This document shows positions 1 through 7,555 of a DNA stretch of 64,000 nt, in pieces (positions within the stretch are counted from its first letter, which is position 1; each line of letters opens with the position of its first letter). The position numbers and the translations under genes were made by a program. The stretch comes from Pseudomonadota bacterium (GTDB taxonomy: Bacteria > Pseudomonadota > Gammaproteobacteria > JAKAQQ01), in the NCBI GenBank assembly GCA_027365475.1, contig DAHXNI010000022.1, forward strand, positions 1-64,000, given 5' to 3'. The notes under the pieces are model-generated. The model was given only the letters and a program-made list of their open reading frames with translations. It did not search any database and was not told the DNA's origin.

Positions 1-88
1 GCTGGGTCACGGTCTTCCCTTCCTTCAGCATCTCAAGAACCAGTTTGACCTTGAGATCGGTGGCATAACGTTTGCGAATCGAGCCCAT
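1..88 (-). CDS. IS3-family transposase OrfA, N-terminal part (runs off window)
   Basis: The minus-strand reading frame starts at the ATG at 88-86 and continues beyond the window edge. Its 29 visible residues start MGSIRKRYATDLKVKLVLEM and continue with a KEGKTV-like stretch. This is the usual start of the helix-turn-helix OrfA protein of IS3-family elements, which binds the terminal repeats and makes the OrfAB transposase by frameshifting. A GGGGAGG ribosome-binding site lies about 12 bases upstream. Only the first helices are visible, so the IS subgroup cannot be assigned. Confidence 0.7.
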   Translation of the reverse strand, partial: MGSIRKRYATDLKVKLVLEMLKEGKTVTQ

Positions 89-122
89 AATTGTGCTTAA
101 CCTCCCCCTGTTTTTTTGTCCA
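1..122 (-). mobile_element. IS3-family insertion sequence, left end (partial)
   Basis: The first 88 bases encode, on the minus strand, the N-terminus of an IS3-type OrfA. The sequence from 88 to about 122 upstream of that start, read on the minus strand, begins TGGACAAAAAAACAGGGGG and fits an IS terminal repeat. It ends near 122, where plus-strand sequence reads GTCCA. The rest of the element lies outside the window, so neither the other terminal repeat nor a target duplication can be seen. The exact boundary is inference. Confidence 0.55.
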
Positions 123-1054
123 AAATTCGCCATCCACTATACGGCGTGGGACCGCTCCTGAAACCCATTCCGGTGCGACAAACAGTACTCAGCGGCGGCC
201 TGAGTGTTGTGCGTGCCCTTCCACTTGGTCAGCGCCACCTCGGCGGGCCCTGGTGTTTCTTTGATCTTTATGGTCCCAAACCCTATGGTCAAAGCAAAGC
301 CATGGACATCGCTCCTCATCCACACATCGGGCTCGAGACGGTGTCTTGGCTTTTCGACGGTGAGATCCTGCACGAGGATAGCCTCGGATCGAGCGCACGT
401 GTCGTTCCACGGGAAGTGAATCTGATGAGCGCCGGTCGAGGTATTGCGCATGCGGAACTCACTCCCTTCGGGCGTTGCGGGATTCTTCACGGCATCCAGC
501 TTTGGATCGCGCTCACAGAGCAAGAAAGACACCGCCCGCCGCGGTTTGATCATTACAGCGACAGCCCCAGAATCGAGTTCCCGCACGGGTACGTGACCAT
601 CTTTGCCGGGGAGTTTCTCGGTGCACGTGCCCCTGCCCGGGCTCCCCCCCTTGTTGGAGCCGAACTCCGCTGGCGAACAGCTGGCACCTTCCCCCTTGTG
701 CTCAACCCCGGGTGGGAACATGCGCTTGTTGTGGTCAGCGGAGCCGCTGGGGTTGAAAACCACACGCTCGCGACCGGTTTTCTTCACGATCTTGGCTGTG
801 GCCGCAATGGTTTGGAGTTTAAAGCACATGCCCCTGCCTGCGCCGTTCTCATTGGAAGGGTTCCCTTTGGTGAAAGCATTCTCATGTGGTGGCACTTCGT
901 CGCACAAATGCCCGAGGAAATTGCGCATGCTCGAGACGACTGGGAAAATCATCGCCTGTTTGGAGAGGTCAAAAACTATCACGGCGAAAGACTCAACGCA
1001 CCTCCCTTGATACTGCGTCCCTCTCAAAGATTTACAAACAAATACGCTAGATGA
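116..1054 (+). CDS. Pirin family protein
   Basis: The protein is a bicupin of the pirin family, about 312 residues from a TTG start. The N-terminal cupin carries HPHIG near residues 68-72 and AGRGIAHAE near 106-114. These give the usual three-His, one-Glu metal site (about H68, H70, H112, E114). Pirins are cytoplasmic metal-binding proteins; some have quercetinase activity and others act as transcription cofactors, and the substrate cannot be deduced here. Relatives that match from the WCF..YGP segment onward have a similar or slightly longer N-terminus. The TTG start at 116 lies inside the putative IS end (1-122), so the native start and promoter may have been displaced by the insertion. No good ribosome-binding site precedes this TTG. 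Confidence 0.85.
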   Translation: MSKIRHPLYGVGPLLKPIPVRQTVLSGGLSVVRALPLGQRHLGGPWCFFDLYGPKPYGQSKAMDIAPHPHIGLETVSWLFDGEILHEDSLGSSARVVPREVNLMSAGRGIAHAELTPFGRCGILHGIQLWIALTEQERHRPPRFDHYSDSPRIEFPHGYVTIFAGEFLGARAPARAPPLVGAELRWRTAGTFPLVLNPGWEHALVVVSGAAGVENHTLATGFLHDLGCGRNGLEFKAHAPACAVLIGRVPFGESILMWWHFVAQMPEEIAHARDDWENHRLFGEVKNYHGERLNAPPLILRPSQRFTNKYAR

Positions 1055-1163
1055 CGGAAGAGCAGTCGCGTAGCGAGAGTGCTCGCCTGGTTTCGGCGCG
1101 CCAGATCTACCAAAGTTTTGATCATCGCGTTAAACTGAAGCATGTGTTTCCGAGAGCAACAAC

Positions 1164-1586
1164 GTGACCCGTATACCGCCTTTTCACTTCGCTTTCCCCG
1201 TCCGTGATCTGGAAGATGCCAGACGCTTTTACGGCGGCCTTCTAGGTTGCCCCACCGGTCGCGAATCGGATCAATGGATCGATTTCAACCTATACGGTCA
1301 CCAGATTGTCGCGCATCTTTCCCCGTGCTCAGACAAAAAAAGCACAAATCACGTAGACGGGGAAGATGTGCCGGTACCCCACTTTGGTGTGATTCTCGAG
1401 TGGGGCGATTGGGAAAAACTGGTCCGGAAGCTGCAAGAGGCCCAGTGCCAATTTCTGATCAAACCCGGCGTACGTTTCAAGGGGCAGGCTGGAGAACAAA
1501 CCACAATGTTTGTATCGGATCCAAGCGGCAACGCTCTGGAGTTCAAAGCGTTTCGTTGCGCCGAAGACATATTTGCGCAAGAATAA
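1164..1586 (+). CDS. VOC-family (glyoxalase/bleomycin-resistance-like) protein
   Basis: This 140-residue protein has the vicinal-oxygen-chelate layout. It opens with FHFAFPVRDLEDARRFYGGL, has a central VPHFGV strand, and ends FVSDPSGNALEFKAF. Candidate metal ligands are H8 of FHFAF, the His of PHFGV and the Glu of ALEFK. The family includes glyoxalases, extradiol dioxygenases and drug-binding proteins, and the substrate is not predictable here. The start is a GTG about 110 bases after the pirin stop. The two genes could be co-transcribed, but I see no functional link. Confidence 0.8.
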   Translation: MTRIPPFHFAFPVRDLEDARRFYGGLLGCPTGRESDQWIDFNLYGHQIVAHLSPCSDKKSTNHVDGEDVPVPHFGVILEWGDWEKLVRKLQEAQCQFLIKPGVRFKGQAGEQTTMFVSDPSGNALEFKAFRCAEDIFAQE

Positions 1587-1976
1587 TCCTAACGGAATGA
1601 ACCACGCCTTGGTACAACCCAAAGGCCTTGCGTTTGTTTGGAAAAAGAAGATTTGGCAATGCTGCGACACGGCAGCTTCAGCCCTACGGAAAAGCAGGGA
1701 CACACAAAGTTATCCCGACCGGGGCCCGAGGAGTATCTTTTCCGGATAGTCGTTAAGGTATCTCGCGGCTTCAGGTTTCAAACGCAACTATGAATGATAT
1801 CTGAGTTGATGGAAAACATCACGTCCTCGCACGTATCCTGACGGCAATTGTAGCGTAGAACCCCTCCGCCTGCGGCACAGAACGCCAGCCGATTTCCTGA
1901 ACGCACGCGAGAATGTAGGACAGGACGGTTTTGTGCTCGCAGGGCTTAGACATTTATTTTCCCAGGGAAATACGAG
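1587..1976. other. Intergenic gap, no gene recognised
   Basis: This is about 390 bases between the convergent VOC and Fic genes. Short frames exist in it on both strands, but none gives a recognisable protein. I see no clear terminator. Confidence 0.5.
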
Positions 1977-3359
1977 TCAACGCCACGTTTCCTTCCATTT
2001 CTGGTATTGCGATGGCCGCAAGTGGTAGCGGGCGATGTTCCCCTCGTGAAGGTTTATGACCGTCGTTTCCACCACCTCGATGAATCGCGTCCGATCCTCC
2101 TGTGGCACCTCTTCGGATGCGCGACGCTTGATGAAAGCGTCGGCAACCTTCTTGTCCATACCCGCACCAACGATCTCGGAAACAGCATCGGTCACTAGCG
2201 CGCGATAGCGCAGACGTAAGGGATCCGGTTCTCCCAATGACTGGCGCACCGCAGCGTAGCGCGCACACGACCGCTCATAGGCCCACACAAACACGTCGCA
2301 CAGCAACTCGATGCGATTCAGTTCGTAAACCCCAAGGGTTGCGTCGATATAGGCCCGCTCGGGCACGTCCACGAACGACAACGGGCTCAGGTTTTCTCGG
2401 ATCAGCGGCAGATTCGCAGCGAGGCGAGAAACCCGTTTGTTCACATCCTCGAACGGTTGTAAATACGGCAGGTGCACCATGGCGAAGAAGGCCTGCTCGA
2501 ACGGATCGGTAATTGCCGCGGCAGTGTCAAGGACACGCTGAAAGCATTCCTCGATCATTTGCGGCACTTCCAACGGATAAAATACTGTCCCGGTGATCAC
2601 CACCGGAATGGAACGCAGGCGTCCGCACGCTCGTGAATCGGCAAGCAAGTTGTCCGACAGTAAGGCATGCAGGTTAAGGATGGTATAACGCTTAAAGCCG
2701 ACCTCGGCGGCCTGCTCGACCAGGAACTCGATGGCTGCCTTGTGGTTCAGGATCATCTGCGCTTCACGGGCATCCTTTCCCTCGGCGGCCTCCCCCAGTT
2801 CCAGCAGGCGTTCCGTTTCGAGCAGCGAGTAGGTGTTGCCCTCCAGTCGGCTCGAGTTCCATGACAGATCGATCAGCAAACGGTTGTAAACTTGCCGCGC
2901 ATAAGCCCCGGCCGGACGCTGACCGTCCGGCGAACGGCCCAGTTCGCGAAGCTGCTGCCGGATTTCCGGCGTAAGGTAAAAACTGTCATTCGGCCGGTAC
3001 GCATCGAGAAATGCCCGGTTGTATCCGACGGGGCGGCGGTTTTGGATCGGCTGGCGGACAGCCTGTTGGATAACCTCCCCTTCGGGGGCAATCGGAACGT
3101 AAGTCTCGCCACTCGGCCCCTGTTTTTCGGCACCTTCCGCGATGGGGATAATCGGAAGCCGATAGCGGCTACCACGAGCACGGCCCTCGACGGTCAACCG
3201 CTTCTGCTCGACCAGCAGTGCCAGGCGGCGCTGCAAGGTACGGCGCGGCAATTTAACATCAATCGCACCACCGATATCCTCGATAGATCCCCCCTCTGGA
3301 AATCGGGTAACCGCTTGTAAAACGGCGTCGAGTTCGGCTTGCGGAACAAGTTTAGGCAT
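1977..3359 (-). CDS. Winged-helix / Fic-fold protein with substituted Fic motif
   Basis: The 460-residue protein has a winged-helix-like N-terminus (about 10-70: a GGAIDVKLPRRTLQRRLALL helix-turn-helix followed by a wing). A Fic domain follows at roughly 155-370. An inhibitory-helix motif SSRLEGN sits at 169-175, which would make it a class II (N-terminally inhibited) Fic protein. The catalytic motif, normally HPFxxGNGRxxR, reads QPFEDVNKRVSR at 301-312: the catalytic His is Gln and the glycines are replaced. From memory, similar LQPFEDVNKR proteins recur in bacteria, so this looks like a conserved variant rather than random decay. AMPylation is doubtful. The DNA-binding domain and the palindromes just upstream suggest an autoregulated repressor. 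The ATG at 3359 is the natural start. Confidence 0.85.
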   Translation of the reverse strand: MPKLVPQAELDAVLQAVTRFPEGGSIEDIGGAIDVKLPRRTLQRRLALLVEQKRLTVEGRARGSRYRLPIIPIAEGAEKQGPSGETYVPIAPEGEVIQQAVRQPIQNRRPVGYNRAFLDAYRPNDSFYLTPEIRQQLRELGRSPDGQRPAGAYARQVYNRLLIDLSWNSSRLEGNTYSLLETERLLELGEAAEGKDAREAQMILNHKAAIEFLVEQAAEVGFKRYTILNLHALLSDNLLADSRACGRLRSIPVVITGTVFYPLEVPQMIEECFQRVLDTAAAITDPFEQAFFAMVHLPYLQPFEDVNKRVSRLAANLPLIRENLSPLSFVDVPERAYIDATLGVYELNRIELLCDVFVWAYERSCARYAAVRQSLGEPDPLRLRYRALVTDAVSEIVGAGMDKKVADAFIKRRASEEVPQEDRTRFIEVVETTVINLHEGNIARYHLRPSQYQKWKETWR

Positions 3360-3369
3360 GATCTCCCCG

Positions 3370-3449
3370 TTGTGGCGCGATTTACATAATGCGCCACAAA
3401 AAGGTATTTATGTGGCGCAATACTATTATTGCGCCACTTTAAGTGGCGC
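3370..3449. promoter_or_regulatory. Cluster of GTGGCGC/GCGCCAC palindromes upstream of the Fic gene
   Basis: Five copies of the 7-mer GTGGCGC or its complement lie within 80 bases, starting about 10 bases above the Fic start. They pair as TTGTGGCGC (3370-3378) with GCGCCACAA (3391-3399), as GTGGCGCAA (3412-3420) with TTGCGCCAC (3429-3437), and as a perfect 19-base palindrome GCGCCACTTTAAGTGGCGC (3431-3449). The spacers are AT-rich. The arrangement looks like tandem operators, most likely for the winged-helix domain of the adjacent protein. That is inference. Confidence 0.6.
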
Positions 3450-4026
3450 GCAAGGGTTTTCTGCGCCCTTTCGAGCCCCAGATAAGCGCCACCCCGAGCT
3501 CCTTGGCACACAGTCGATCGAAGCCTGCTTCTTGAATGATCTGGTGAGTCAGCACCCGGTTTCGGCGTCCACGCAGAGTCTGACCCTGAATACGACGGCT
3601 TTTCTCGACGCCTGTGTCTTGCCCAAGTCTTGGGTCGAAATGACAGGGTTCAAGCGGATCCAGCACCGTTTACTGGGTTCCAGTGGCATTGCTTCAAGGA
3701 TTGAGTTCTTTGTAGCCAGATACGCTCCATCTGACCTACGGGCACGAGGATGATGTTATTCGGTAGCTTGCACCATGGGTCAAGCACACCGCAAGATCCC
3801 TGTCGGTCTCCCGTTCAGAACCCCGTAACCGCCACGTCACGGTGCCCATCAGGTCCTCCTACCTCAACATTCGCATCCAGATGCTGCGGATGGATGGTTG
3901 CAGGCTATGGAGCTGATGTTGACACACCTAGCGATGCTCTCAGTCACAGATGGCCGTGCATCAAGATCGCGGGTGTCAATCGGTATTTCCAACGAGACGC
4001 CTGATCCATCGCAGGACAGCGACAGC
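3450..4026. other. Intergenic region, no gene recognised
   Basis: About 580 bases contain only short frames on both strands, with no recognisable protein, RNA or terminator. Composition is mixed, unlike the compact housekeeping region. It may be decayed sequence at the edge of the Fic locus. Confidence 0.4.
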
Positions 4027-4683
4027 TCAAGCCTGATAATGCCCCCGAGGTGAGACGTTAGCGACATTACGCAGTTCAGTGAAGAAGCGTGCAACCGAGG
4101 CATGAACTACCGAACCACCCGACTGGCCACGCCAGTGTTTTTTGATTAAGCCTGCGAGCGCATGGCAGCGATCAATCGGCACACGGTAATATCCATGTGG
4201 GGAACTCATGCGATGGACAAGCAGTGCTTCAGTGTCAGGTTGCAATGTTTCGAGCATCGGATTGCTGTCCATGACGGCCTTCCACGTGGCCAGTCTCACC
4301 GGGGACTCGGAGAGCCCTTCAGGACCTGGATACATCGCTACCACGCCTCCTGAAGGCGTACTGCGTAAAAAGAAGGCAAACCCGGTCGGAATCATGAGCG
4401 CACTCCACTGCTCGTCAGTCATTTGGAAATCCGTCAGGCAATGCACCCCGGATGATATATGGTGCAAGGAACTATCCTCGAACTCTGCAAGTGCCGCGAC
4501 ACATGCAGGGCATGCACATAGCAGTTCTCGACTTGCCGGATCGATCAAATGGGCGTGGTCTACCGAAAGGAACCATCCGCATATATCACAGTGTCTAATC
4601 ACATCATGCTGCGAAAGTAACATGCGCGCGGCTGTCAGCCATTTCCGCACATGTATCTGGTTGACTTCGGGGTGTGCTGACAT
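4027..4683 (-). CDS. DUF5947 family protein (hydrogenase-cluster type), orphan
   Basis: The 218-residue protein matches the DUF5947 pattern as I recall it. It has a CDICG pair, then HLIDPASRELLCACPACV giving a four- or five-Cys probable metal site. These are followed by DEQWSALMIPTGFAFFLRS, a VVAMYPGPEGLSES block, EALLVHR, YRVPIDRCHALAGLI and WRGQSGG. Homologues are usually encoded in [NiFe]-hydrogenase accessory clusters; their biochemical role is unknown to me. No hydrogenase gene lies in this window. I chose the ATG at 4683, not an upstream frame extension, because GAGAGGAAAG precedes it at good spacing. Family assignment is from remembered motifs and should be treated as likely, not proven. 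Confidence 0.75.
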   Translation of the reverse strand: MSAHPEVNQIHVRKWLTAARMLLSQHDVIRHCDICGWFLSVDHAHLIDPASRELLCACPACVAALAEFEDSSLHHISSGVHCLTDFQMTDEQWSALMIPTGFAFFLRSTPSGGVVAMYPGPEGLSESPVRLATWKAVMDSNPMLETLQPDTEALLVHRMSSPHGYYRVPIDRCHALAGLIKKHWRGQSGGSVVHASVARFFTELRNVANVSPRGHYQA

Positions 4684-5143
4684 ATTCAACTTTCCTCTCA
4701 CGGTATGCGTGGCTCCGCATGGATAAATCCCATGTTCTGGACATGGAAACGTGCCAGTGTCACGACGATCCAGGCACCATGTTGGCTCATACAAGAGTTG
4801 TTTAACTGACTGAACACTGAAACTGCCCCCATGGGAAGCTTGTCATGAGCCATTTCCCGGTGGTGCCTGTTCCTTGTTCATTAGCGTAAATATACGGTGG
4901 CCCCGGCTTCTGTACGGTAGCCAACGCATGACCTCAGAATGACATGGGTAAGGGAGCAACGGCTGCTTCATGTCTTGCATTTCTCCACCCGCAACGTGCA
5001 TAGGAGTGAGAGTAAGTGGCTGCGACATCATGAACAGCACTCAATTTCGGCCAGGGTATTTCAGTAGGCTGGCCAGCCGCCTGAAAGAAGATTCAAGCCG
5101 TTCGAAACATCGGGCATGCGGCCTGACACTTGGTGCAGATCTT
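4684..5143. other. Intergenic region, no confident gene
   Basis: This is 460 bases between two minus-strand genes. One minus-strand frame of 65 codons (4843-5040) begins MLFMMSQPL and is rich in Met and Pro. It has no recognisable domain or clear ribosome-binding site, so I do not call it. Confidence 0.4.
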
Positions 5144-5689
5144 TTAAAATCTCCAATGCACCACAATCAGATCTCCAAACCCATAAATCAAGGTTCCCAA
5201 TATAAGAATCGAGACCTCGACGAAGCGCAGCCGCATCCTGGCCTTGTCGGTTGCCACCTGGATTCGACGGGTGATCGCATCTTCCGCGATCTCTTGTCGC
5301 TTGATTTCCCGGTAGGCCTTATCCCGATTCTTCCTTGCCGGATCTGCAATAGCAGCCGGTCCAGTCTCTTCCACACGAGCAATGACCCATTTATCGACGA
5401 GCGTCAACCGACCCGCCAAATCCAGGGCAGCGAATATGATGCCCGTAATGATGATCAACGATCCCGATCTCGCAAAGTTGAAAGGCTGCGTCGCCATTCC
5501 CCAGACATACCCGAGCACCAATATCACGAGTGTGATGCCTATCGCAATCTTTTCATGGTAGCTGGATTTAAACTGTACTTTTCCTTCGGCAACCAGCTTG
5601 GTCAGCTCCGCAACGGTAGGGGATTTGCTGTTTTTCCTTCGTACTTTCTGATCTTGCAACATCATCATATAACCCAGCAGGTTGACCAC
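5144..5689 (-). CDS. Small membrane protein of unknown function
   Basis: I do not recognise this 181-residue protein. It has a basic N-terminus, then two adjacent hydrophobic helices (about residues 47-65 and 77-93, IAIGITLVILVLGYVWGMA and SLIIITGIIFAALDLAG). A charged, Arg- and Lys-rich helical stretch follows (about 115-155), and a third helix near the C-terminus contains VSILILGTLIYGFGDLIVV. A cytoplasmic coiled linker between membrane helices is likely. The start is uncertain: GTG at 5689, or one of three consecutive in-frame ATGs at 5668, 5665 or 5662. None has a strong ribosome-binding site. Confidence 0.6.
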   Translation of the reverse strand: MVNLLGYMMMLQDQKVRRKNSKSPTVAELTKLVAEGKVQFKSSYHEKIAIGITLVILVLGYVWGMATQPFNFARSGSLIIITGIIFAALDLAGRLTLVDKWVIARVEETGPAAIADPARKNRDKAYREIKRQEIAEDAITRRIQVATDKARMRLRFVEVSILILGTLIYGFGDLIVVHWRF

Positions 5690-5882
5690 AGTTCCAGAAA
5701 GACAGTACTGCTGATACTGCCAGGGTTATGACGCTCCTCTCCGAGTTTCGGATAGGGGAGAGGCGCAGAATCAATCCGATCAGGGCATAGAAAATACATG
5801 TGTCCGAAAGATATCTTCCAACCTATGCGTGTGACGTGTTTATCCCGATATTTCAATCCACTGCGTTTGCTGCGCAACACAT

Positions 5883-6770
5883 TTATCGATCGGATATCCG
5901 CGCACTCGACCGCTTTGCTCGGGTTGCACCCGGGCTTGAGGCCAGCTTGGGCTTCACGCTTTTCACCTCACCCACCCAATAACCTGCTTGTCCATAATGT
6001 TTGTAGAGATTCATTTCCTGCTTGCGGCTCAGTTTCGCATTCGATTCGTACGGTGGCGCATCTTTCACTGCTTGCCGTGTCAGGTTGACAGAGATCATGG
6101 CACTAGGCCACTTCACATCTCGGATCCATTGCGGTGCAATGAGCGTTTGGTGGCCCAGCCACCAGTTGCTTGTATTTGCGACAAGATATCGAATGGCCCA
6201 TGTTTTCTCGTCGACAAGGAAGCTTTGCACATGCCCGATTTCCCCATCGGCTGCCCGAATGTGATAGCTCATGACCTCTTGACAGCTGCGCAGGTTGGGA
6301 TCGTCATACTTCTCGTGCCACAGCGCATCGGTTCGTGTGGAATATTTTTCAGCGGGCGATTGCGCAGCATGCGGCGTGGAAACGGAGCTAACGAAGCCTG
6401 GCATCATCATGCTTGGGTAACTGCCTGCGGCCCAGAGACCCGCACCACCCCAATAATAGGGATAGCCGTAGTAGCCGAGGTACTGCATCTCGTGCTGACG
6501 GGAAACCGGTTTATCGGTGTCGATATCAGGACTATCTTTCACCTGCTGCCGCGTGATCGCTACATGCAGCATCTTCTCCGTCCAGTTAGAGCGGCTGATC
6601 GCGATCGGCGATATCAACACTTTCCGACTGGCCAGCCAAGTCCCCGTATCCACAATCAGATAACGAACCACCCAGGTTTTATCATCGAAATAAAAATCTT
6701 CTACGTGTCCGATGTCTCCGTCGGTCGCGCGGATAGCATAATCTTTGAGCTCGTTCATACTGCGTAACAT
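5883..6770 (-). CDS. Protein with two PRC-barrel domains
   Basis: The 295-residue protein has two PRC-barrel repeats. The first, about residues 1-95, includes DYAIRATDGDIGHVEDFYFD, WVVRYLIVDTG and the KVLISP strand. The second, about 155-255, includes YHIRAADGEIGHVQSFLVD, WAIRYLVANTS and QTLIAP. Between them is a Tyr-, Gly- and Pro-rich linker (GYYGYPYYWGGAGLW). PRC barrels occur in RimM, photosynthetic reaction-centre H subunits and stress-related proteins. The function here is unknown. The ATG at 6770 is preceded by AGGAG at 8-base spacing, so an upstream in-frame extension is rejected. No signal peptide is seen. Confidence 0.8.
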   Translation of the reverse strand: MLRSMNELKDYAIRATDGDIGHVEDFYFDDKTWVVRYLIVDTGTWLASRKVLISPIAISRSNWTEKMLHVAITRQQVKDSPDIDTDKPVSRQHEMQYLGYYGYPYYWGGAGLWAAGSYPSMMMPGFVSSVSTPHAAQSPAEKYSTRTDALWHEKYDDPNLRSCQEVMSYHIRAADGEIGHVQSFLVDEKTWAIRYLVANTSNWWLGHQTLIAPQWIRDVKWPSAMISVNLTRQAVKDAPPYESNAKLSRKQEMNLYKHYGQAGYWVGEVKSVKPKLASSPGATRAKRSSARISDR

Positions 6771-7158
6771 GTGCCCGTCTCCTGTCAAGATCGTCTTAAC
6801 CCAGCATTCGACGATGGCGAACCCGAATCCTCCGCACGCAAGGCAGCGAAGGAGCATGGCGGGAGTGGTGATTCTCGGCGCAGGCCCTAGGATGCGCGCG
6901 ATCAGATGTCTGGGTCTGTGCACTGCCGTACGAAACGACGAAATGACTGAACGGAATGCACTGCGGTTTTACAAAGTTCGAACACGATCCATGGGCGAGC
7001 GGAAAAGAGCGTTACGTTCTTTTCCGCGCATGCCATGAACTATGGGTGCTACCGAACGGAATACCTCGGGACAGATGGATACGATCGGGGTGTGAGTTCG
7101 ATCCGGGGCGGTCTGACACACCGAACCCTACCCCAATAGTCATCATCAGGAAAACATC
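6771..7158. other. Intergenic region between divergent PRC-barrel and CsbD genes
   Basis: This 388-base region separates divergently transcribed genes and should hold both promoters, though I cannot assign them. Its clearest structure is an inverted repeat at 6999-7027 (GCGGAAAAGA, 9-base loop, TCTTTTCCGC). There is no T-run after it, so it is not a typical terminator. Confidence 0.5.
6999..7027. repeat. 10-bp inverted repeat
   Basis: Arms GCGGAAAAGA (6999-7008) and TCTTTTCCGC (7018-7027) are perfect complements around a 9-base loop. It could be an operator or an mRNA hairpin; its role is unknown. Confidence 0.6.
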
Positions 7159-7362
7159 ATGAACAGGAATCAAAGCAAAGGCCACATCAACGAAGTGACT
7201 GGCAAAACGAAAGAAGCGACCGGCCGAGTCATTGGCAACAAACGTCTTGAGCGCAAAGGACAGTCCCAGAATGCAAGCGGGGCTATCCAGGCAGCGTTTG
7301 GCGATCTCCAGTCAGACGTCCAAAAGACCAGCCACAGCACACGTCGGTCCGGCTTGCGATAA
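7159..7362 (+). CDS. CsbD family stress-response protein
   Basis: This is a 67-residue hydrophilic protein. The pattern is typical of CsbD/YjbJ proteins: an N-terminal MNRNQSKGHINEVTGKTKEA followed by GRVIGNKRLERKGQ and a Gln- and Ala-rich helix. Relatives are small, abundant cytoplasmic proteins induced by general stress; their molecular function is not known. GGAAAAC precedes the ATG. The Arg- and Ser-rich C-terminus (TRRSGLR) is less typical, and family members often end in KD-rich helices. Confidence 0.8.
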   Translation: MNRNQSKGHINEVTGKTKEATGRVIGNKRLERKGQSQNASGAIQAAFGDLQSDVQKTSHSTRRSGLR

Positions 7363-7555
7363 CCGCACCTACCACCAGGCGGGGATACGAATCTCCGCCG
7401 GTTCGGTGCGGGCTGCCGTGTCGCGTGCCAGCCTCATCGATGGGGGGTTCGAGTTCTTGGCACCCGGCTTTATCTCGAGCCAGGCGCGTGACCAGCCTGA
7501 TCCGTCAAAGCGCCACCCGGCTTTTCCAGTTCAGAGACCAGCGCTGAGCAACGTC

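Noticed and set aside
137..1027. Long minus-strand frame opposite the pirin gene
   Set aside because: It shows no recognisable motif, while the plus strand encodes a complete pirin with metal ligands. It is a composition shadow.
4843..5040. Small minus-strand frame
   Set aside because: It has no domain or good ribosome-binding site, and no neighbour supports it.
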